DNA of 64,000 bases. It comes from Heterohyrax brucei (Eukaryota; Chordata; Mammalia; Hyracoidea; Procaviidae). Below, piece after piece: positions 58,131-64,000 of this stretch. Each line of letters begins with the position of its first letter. Within the stretch, counting starts at the first letter, position 1. A model generated the notes under the pieces. That model was not told the DNA's origin. It did no database searches and was given only the letters and a program-made list of their open reading frames with translations. The stretch covers positions 53,995,208 through 54,059,207 of the forward strand of contig CM053143.1 of NCBI GenBank assembly GCA_028571685.1, written 5' to 3'. The position numbers and the translations under genes are program-made.

Positions 58131-59124
58131 CTGATTTAAATAATATATATTATTGTATTATCTATTACCTTATTGTTAAATATTTGTGATATCCTTTTTA
58201 AAGTGTTTATTGTTTCATATTGTAAATTATACATCACCGAATGTCAGATTTTTTTTGATAATTCTCTTAACATTTATGTATATGTATACACACACACATA
58301 ACACACAGATAAGTAAATATGTTGAGTCACTAAAATGTTTAAGATGGATTGTGTTCACTAGCTGTATCACTAATACTACTGGAGAAAAAATTATTTTGAT
58401 TTTTGCTTTAGTATAGAACCATCACTTGTAAAAATACTACCAAATATTTTGCCAAAATTTAAACCAATGCCTGTGATACATAGCAATGTTCAATATACAG
58501 TTCAATAATTTCACCTTTACATTTTTCCTCACAAATTAAGAACAATTTTTCAATTACTAAATTTAAAAAAAGAAAAAGCTGAAACTATGTATGGAACCTG
58601 TCTCTAGAGTTCATCAGGATTTTTAGCATTAATATTTCTAGAAAAGTAATAGCAATCTACTGAGGCAAACAAATATTCTTCTACATTCTTCACATATTTT
58701 AAATGTTATAATAAAGAAAAATTATCTTTGAAAATAGATCATCACTTAGAAAGTAGTGTAAATGTTAAAATCATTTAGGCACTAGCTCAGGATGATTTTC
58801 CTTAATTGCACTTAATGAATCTCCTCAATCCTTTAATTATGTTTTAATAAGGAGATGCAAGTACTTTATGTATTATTCATTAAATGTGACAAGGTTAATG
58901 AGGAGTTATTCTTGTGACATTGTTCATTAAGTTTATTTAAGAGATTTCAACTGTTTTCACTGAAATCTTCACTTACAATCATAAAATTTGACTTTGGATT
59001 AACACTTGTAATAAAATGTTTCAGATAAGCAGGCTATTTTATTAACTTTTAAGATACTGTGTACTATAAAAGACTGTCCAATGTCTCATTTTTATAACTG
59101 TGAAAATGTACTCAGCTATAAATA
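58131..59124. other. Repeat-poor AT-rich tract
   Basis: No coding or repeat pattern. 58780-59060 is dense in TAAT/ATTA cores and has an octamer-like atgcaagt (58855-58862), noted as a possible regulatory or conserved element only. A short CA-rich run lies at 58286-58308. Confidence 0.35.
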
Positions 59125-59125
59125 T

Positions 59126-59278
59126 AGAAATCCTGGTTGCATAGTGGTTAAGTGCTACTACTCCTAACCAAGAGGTCAGCAGTTCAAATTCACCAGAAAC
59201 TCTATGGGGCAGTGCTACTCTGGCCTATAGGGTTGCTATGAGTTGGAATCCACTTGATGGCAGGAGGTTTGGTTTTGG
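59126..59278 (+). mobile_element. AfroSINE, short form
   Basis: agaaatcctggttgcatagt head, ggggcagtgctactctggcc body, ttgatggcaggaggtttggt tail. Confidence 0.92.
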
Positions 59279-59439
59279 CTTTATGATAAAAATACCATGG
59301 GATCTATATAATGCTTTTCTTTTTGACATTTTTGGATATGTTACTAAAACCTTTCCTTCAAAGTCATTGCTGTGTAAGACATCTCACATAAAAACCACAA
59401 ATGTGTTTCAAAGACAAAGAAAAAAATGTTGTAAGTAGG

Positions 59440-60019
59440 TGTCCTAGGCTGTGTACTCTAAACAGCCAAAACAGCAAAGCATATAAATAGATATACAAAC
59501 CAAACCAAACCAAAGCCACTGTCATTGAGTCAATTCTGACCCACATTGAAACTATGGGATAGAATAAAACTACCCCAAAGAGTTTCCAGGGGGCACCTGG
59601 CAGATTTGAACTGCCAGTCTTCCAGTTAGTGGATACAGCATTTAACCACTATGCCACCAGGGTTTCCAGATACACAGAGCGAGACAGATATCAAGGAAAT
59701 GGCTCACGTGATTGCAGAGGCTGGGAAGTCCCAAATCCGTGGAAGCTATTTATCATTCACATAGTCAGCAAGGCTCCAACTCTCAAGCTGTGAAAAATCT
59801 ATGAATTACAAGGCCTGCAGATAAGCTGATAGCTCAGTCAGCTACAAGATTCAGAGTAAGCAAAAAGCCAGAACATCTCCTTATATACAGGTGTGACCAC
59901 ACCTCCGAGGTCTCCTTAAACTGACTGGCTACTTACATCAGAGGCAATCATGGGAATGATCACATACAAACCAGACAATCATGACCCAATCAAGTTTATA
60001 CACAATCCTGACCATCACA
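59440..60019 (-). mobile_element. LTR of second family (copy 2), with nested SINE
   Basis: It starts tgtcctaggctgtgtactct, has an AfroSINE at 59499-59668, resumes at tacacagagcgagacagata, and ends accatcaca. It matches 35919-36463. Confidence 0.78.
59499..59668 (-). mobile_element. AfroSINE, short form, nested in LTR
   Basis: The tail side caaaccaaaccaaagccact and the head side ending caccagggtttcc are complete. agatatacaa (59489) and agatacacag (59669) are the probable target duplication. Confidence 0.93.
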
Positions 60020-60399
60020 GCTGACTTGACTGTAGAAGTATATATTTAGAAAAAAACTGAAGAATATTGTTTTCTCTTGCTGTATCAATAACTAGCATTT
60101 GGGCTTTGAAGATTCAGGTCCTCAATAATCATTTTGGTTTTTTTTGTTTGCTTTTGCTAAAAGTTGATCTTAATTATATTTGCATAGCATGTAGTTTTTT
60201 ACATACGTTTGTGATTGTGTGTCTATTTTGTGTGTATATATACCTGAATATTTTGAGGATGGTATAAGGACATGAAGTATTTAACAGCTTGAGACTAAAC
60301 TCTGTTTGATGCCAGGGTTTAGAAATGGAGGGGCCCTAGAAGTTTATCAGGCAAACAGGCCAATAAAACAGAGTTTTGCCAACATTACCAAAATACATA

Positions 60400-60438
60400 C
60401 CTACTGCTGTCAAGTCAATTCTGAGTCATAGCGATCAT
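60400..60438 (-). mobile_element. AfroSINE tail fragment
   Basis: ctgctgtcaagtcaattctg and agtcatagcgat only, in the standard-tail type. Confidence 0.65.
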
Positions 60439-60723
60439 TAGCACTATTGATACTGTGAGTTAGGTAATTATTTGTTGTAAATGTTGTTCTTTGCATTGTG
60501 GGGTGCCTAGCTGGATATCTGCCCTTTTGGCTCCAGAAACCAGTAGCATACCTTACCTCTGATAACCAAATATGTCTCCAGACATTGTCGAGCATCTCCT
60601 GGTGGACAAAACCACTCAAAGTTTTTCAAGACAAATGAAGATTATTAGTCCAGCATCCTCTGCATTGTTCAAATTTATGGTTAAATTCAATCCTCTTGAG
60701 ACTTTTATAATAATGATAATATT

Positions 60724-60928
60724 AAAGGACCTTGGGTGGCACAAAAATTCACACTCACCTACTAACTTAAAGGTTGGCAGATCGAATACACCTAGTGGTG
60801 CCACAGAAGAAAGGCCTGGTGATTTGCTTCCATGAAGTTTCTGGGAAACCCCACGCAGCAGTTTTAATATATAACACAGGAGGTCATCCCAAGTCAGAAT
60901 CAGCTTGATGCAATGAGGTTGGCTTTGT
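60724..60928 (+). mobile_element. AfroSINE, old long form
   Basis: accttgggtggcacaaaaat head, ctactaacttaaaggttggc box, gaagaaaggcctggtgattt block and gaatcagcttgatgcaatga tail. Confidence 0.82.
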
Positions 60929-61119
60929 CTGGAAATCAGTAACTGAAAAAAGATTATTTGCAAAAAAATAAAACAAAACACTGATATCCCAGTATACGTC
61001 TTAGATTCATACTTTGTGAACTCTACAAAGTGTAGTGTTAAGTGATGTTTGCAGCTGATTCTTATTTCCAATTATATCACATGCCACATCAGCAAATGAA
61101 AGTCCAGAAAGCTTTGCTC

Positions 61120-61370
61120 TGTCCACATCATTCAAGCATAGTCTACTCTGAGAAGGCAGCTCTTCCCATCTAACTTGCCGGGTTCCTCTTCTAGTGCCAC
61201 ATTTTTTTCACAAGTAAACTACTGAGTCCTTTCTAGTCTGTCGCCATTCAAAAGCTCTGCTGAAACGTATCTGATAAGGCAACTCTGCTGGTATTTGAAA
61301 TACCAGTGACAGAGCTTCTAGTGTCACAGCAAGAGTCAAGCCACCACAGTACAACAAACTGACAACATCA
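61120..61370 (+). repeat. Unnamed interspersed repeat (copy 2)
   Basis: It shares its core with 16580-16655. It has a perfect 19-bp palindrome, ctggtatttgaaataccag, at 61288-61306, followed by caagccaccacagtacaaca. Confidence 0.5.
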
Positions 61371-61659
61371 ACTTTATGGCATCCAACAACAACACTGTTG
61401 TAAAACCCAAGTAAAAGTGTAGAAATTTTCTTCTATTTCCCTGAGCACCATAAATTTTCATTTCTTGAGAACTTCCAGATAGAAACAGCTTATCCACCCA
61501 ATCCCAGTGAGATAGGTGAAAAGCAGCCCTACTGTACATATCACTGTCCTCCGGAGACAACAGACGATGATGCTATAGCCCAAGGGACAGTCTACAAGAA
61601 ATCACTGCAAGACGTGACTGTTGCAGTTTATCTCACAACTTCATGTGTATAGTACACTG

Positions 61660-62440
61660 TCGTTGTTAGGTGTCACCGAGTTGGTTCAGAGTTGTAGTGA
61701 CCCTATGTCAAACATAGTGATACACTGCTTGGTCCTGTGCCATCCTCACAACCCGTGGTATTTTTAAGCCCACTGTCACAGTCACTGTGTCAATCCATCT
61801 TGTTGAGAGTCCTACTGTTTTTCACTTACATTCTACTTCACCAAACATGATGTTCTTCTCCAAGAAATAGTCCTTACTGATGGCATGTCAAAATAAGTGA
61901 TCCTTACTTTCAAGGAGGATTCTTGCTAAGCTTATTTCAAGACAGATTCATACGTTTTTTCTGACAGTCTGGTATATTCAGTATTCTTTACCAATACTAT
62001 AACACAAATACATCAGTTCTTCTGTCTTTCTTATTCATTGCTCAGCTTTTGTATGCATATGAAGTGATCGGGAATGCCATGGCTTGGGTCAGGCACGCAT
62101 TAGTCCTCAAAGGAACATCTTTAGTTTTTTGCTAGCACTTTAAGGAGTTGTTTTGCAGCAGATTTACTCTTTGCTCAGTGTAATGTATCATTTGATTTCT
62201 TGACTGCTGCTTCCATTGGCATTGATTGTGGATTGAAATACTCTGAACTCTTTGGTAACTTCAGTACTGTCTCCATTTATCATGATGTTGCTTATTGATT
62301 CAGTTGTGTGGATTTTTGTTTTATTTTAGGTGTAATCTCTACTGAAGGCTGTGATCTTTGATCTTCATTGATAGGTGTCTCAAATTGTCTTCACTTTCAG
62401 CAAGCAAAGTTGTGTCATCCAATTTTGTAACTGTAGAGTC
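61660..62440 (-). mobile_element. RTE LINE 3' half
   Basis: gtcgttgttaggtgtcaccg (3' end in reverse) through ccatcctcacaacccgtggt to the RT C-terminal region and gcaaagttgtgtcatccaat. 5' truncated. Confidence 0.88.
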
Positions 62441-63596
62441 TTTAGAAATTCAAAGAATGTGCTCTCAATCATCACTCTATTTAGCTTCTCAGCTTGCCTT
62501 AATTTGTTTTCATGTACCACCTGTCTAGGCTTCTGAAGTATTTATATTCTTCTTTATCTTTTCTAGCTCCCAGCATCCTTTATTCAGTTTTCTTCCTTTT
62601 TCTCCATTCAGCTACACTTTAGGTGCTTATACATATCACAGAAATGTGCAAAGTAGCATCTCTCCAAAGAAATGATATTTTTGTCATCAGTCCTCATTGA
62701 TTTAGTGGATCTTACTGATCGTAAGAAATGCCTCACTGAAAACTCACAGTAGAAATTCCATAGCAAATAGCCTGAAAACAAAGTTAAAACTAGCGATCGA
62801 CAATGTACATGTCTGATGGTTTATATCACTAAGACAATATAAATTCCATCTTTTTCTGAACTTAAACAAAATAGATGGGAAAGTAATTTTCTTTCCTCAT
62901 TTTGATTGGTGATTATCAGATGTTTTTAAAACAGAAAAAAGGCTCAAATGAAATGTGATACAACATTAAAGTATTTTACAGTAAAAAGGAACATTCTAAA
63001 TGGCTCTTCTAAAAATTTAGTTTTCTGTATTACCTCAGACTTTAAAATCGGCTAGTGAAACTCAAGAAACTGCTAAGTAACAGCCTGAAAATTCACAGGA
63101 GAAAGATAAAATCCAATAATGAAAATACATTTAAATTTATTTTGAATTCTGGATTGAATTTGCACATGCACTATGCTAAAACAGTTTCAGTTTATAGGTA
63201 GTTTGCCAGAAGCTTCTTTCTACCTATAGTTAATTCAAGTACAGGAAACAAACAATAAGAACAAGAAAAAAAAAGAACCTTTGGACAAGTCCCCTAATTT
63301 ATACCATATACTATGCCAATGCAAAATAAATAATATTAACTATTGCAATTTTTGTCTTTTAAAGTCAGACAAGAAAAATAATTCATATTTTTTTTTGTTT
63401 GTTTCCAGGGGAAAAATAATCTTTAATGTCATCTTGATGTGATACATTTGATATTTATAATTTAGCTTTTAAAGGTAGAGGTCTTTTAACCTCCTTCTTG
63501 AGTTCTGCTGTTAGTCGTTATCAAGATAAGGGATGGTGACTCCGGTGTTAGAAAATAGCACTGATCTATAGGGCTTTCTTGGCTGTAATTTTAATA
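62441..63596. other. Unassigned AT-rich tract
   Basis: No gene or repeat recognised. 62440-62640 may be a decayed RTE continuation. Confidence 0.4.
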
Positions 63597-63695
63597 GAAG
63601 CTCTCCAGGCCTTTTCTTCCAAGGTACTTGTGGGTAGATTAGAATTTCCAATCTTTAGGTTAGCAGTCCAGTGTAAACCATTTGTGCTACCTCAA
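63597..63695 (-). mobile_element. AfroSINE-like 5' half, old long form
   Basis: tccaatctttaggttagcag box in reverse and the long-form block ccttttcttccaaggtactt. The copy is cut by the next SINE. Confidence 0.6.
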
Positions 63696-63699
63696 TCAG

Positions 63700-63858
63700 A
63701 AACCAAACCCACTGTTGTCAAGGCAATTCCTACTCACAGTGACCCTAAAGGACAGAGTAGAACCGCTCCATAGAGCTTCCAAGGAGCACCTGGAGGATTT
63801 GAACTGCTGACATTTGATTAGCAAATGTAGCACTGAACCACTGTGCAACAGTTTTCCT
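63700..63858 (-). mobile_element. AfroSINE, short form
   Basis: aaaccaaacccactgttgtc tail side, gtagaaccgctccatagagc body, head side ending gtgcaacagttttcc. Confidence 0.9.
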
Positions 63859-63877
63859 GATGCCAGCAATCCATTTT

Positions 63878-64000
63878 TGCTGGCATAGTGGTGATGTGCT
63901 AAGGCTGCTAACCAAGAGATCAGTAGTGCAAATCCACCAAATGTCTTTGGAAACTCTATGGGGCAGTTTTACTCTGACCTATAGTCACTATGAGTTGGAA
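63878..64000 (+). mobile_element. AfroSINE, short form, runs off the window
   Basis: ttgctggcatagtggtgatg head and ggggcagttttactctgacc body. The tail is beyond position 64000. Confidence 0.85.

Noticed and set aside
60616-61071. 151-codon minus-strand frame
   Set aside because: It runs across an AfroSINE (60724-60928) in antisense and has no recognisable domain.
1-64000. CRISPR array, bacterial operon, phage or integron structures
   Set aside because: No regularly spaced direct repeats, no prokaryotic ribosome-binding pattern and no dense coding; the window is clearly mammalian.

Overview
The window is mammalian nuclear DNA, AT-rich, with no recognisable host exon, no RNA gene and no long host reading frame. 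It carries many copies of the Afrotherian tRNA-derived SINE (AfroSINE), RTE LINEs whose 3' end shares the SINE tail, a Paenungulate-type L1, ERV-L pol remains and MaLR-type solo LTRs. Together these point to an afrotherian, most likely an elephant or other paenungulate. It reads as an intergenic or intronic desert built from layers of transposons; nothing seen decides between intergenic and intronic.

Layout. 1-3000: mostly unremarkable AT-rich DNA with two AfroSINEs, one only 53 bp long. 3002-11386: a near-complete L1 on the minus strand, flanked by a target-site duplication and carrying two solo LTRs, a second short L1 and two tiny SINE pieces. 11.4-18 kb: non-repetitive DNA, AfroSINEs, and a mariner-derived fold-back element (15.8-16.3 kb). 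18087-20635: a 5'-truncated minus-strand L1 with an 18-bp perfect target-site duplication. 21.7-26 kb: an ERV-L gag-pol relic rearranged by an inverted duplication (arms 21984-22329 and 23371-23712) around a plus-strand RTE fragment. 26.2-28.1 kb: a longer minus-strand RTE closely related to that fragment. 28080-34767: a MaLR-type LTR split by a plus-strand L1, itself split by a SINE piece and a younger L1 3' end. 34.8-47.6 kb: LTRs, RTE fragments, a second mariner fold-back (46.6-47.1 kb), a mariner end (37.3 kb) and a dense run of SINEs. 47665-52845: a minus-strand L1 that keeps its 5' end but lacks its 3' third. 52.9-56.1 kb: an older L1 invaded by an RTE. 56.2-64 kb: SINEs of two ages, one LTR, one RTE and repeat-poor tracts.

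How the parts relate. L1 and RTE supplied retrotransposition machinery. AfroSINE 3' tails match the RTE 3' end, so RTE is the likely partner of the SINEs. Every coding remnant recognised (L1 ORF1/ORF2, RTE reverse transcriptase, ERV-L pol, mariner transposase) is interrupted by stops, frameshifts or insertions; none looks functional. The least expected signals are a set of about 27-89 bp SINE-tail insertions, most with short target duplications and sharing a variant tail, and the ERV-L/RTE inverted duplication, which has microhomology at its inner junction.
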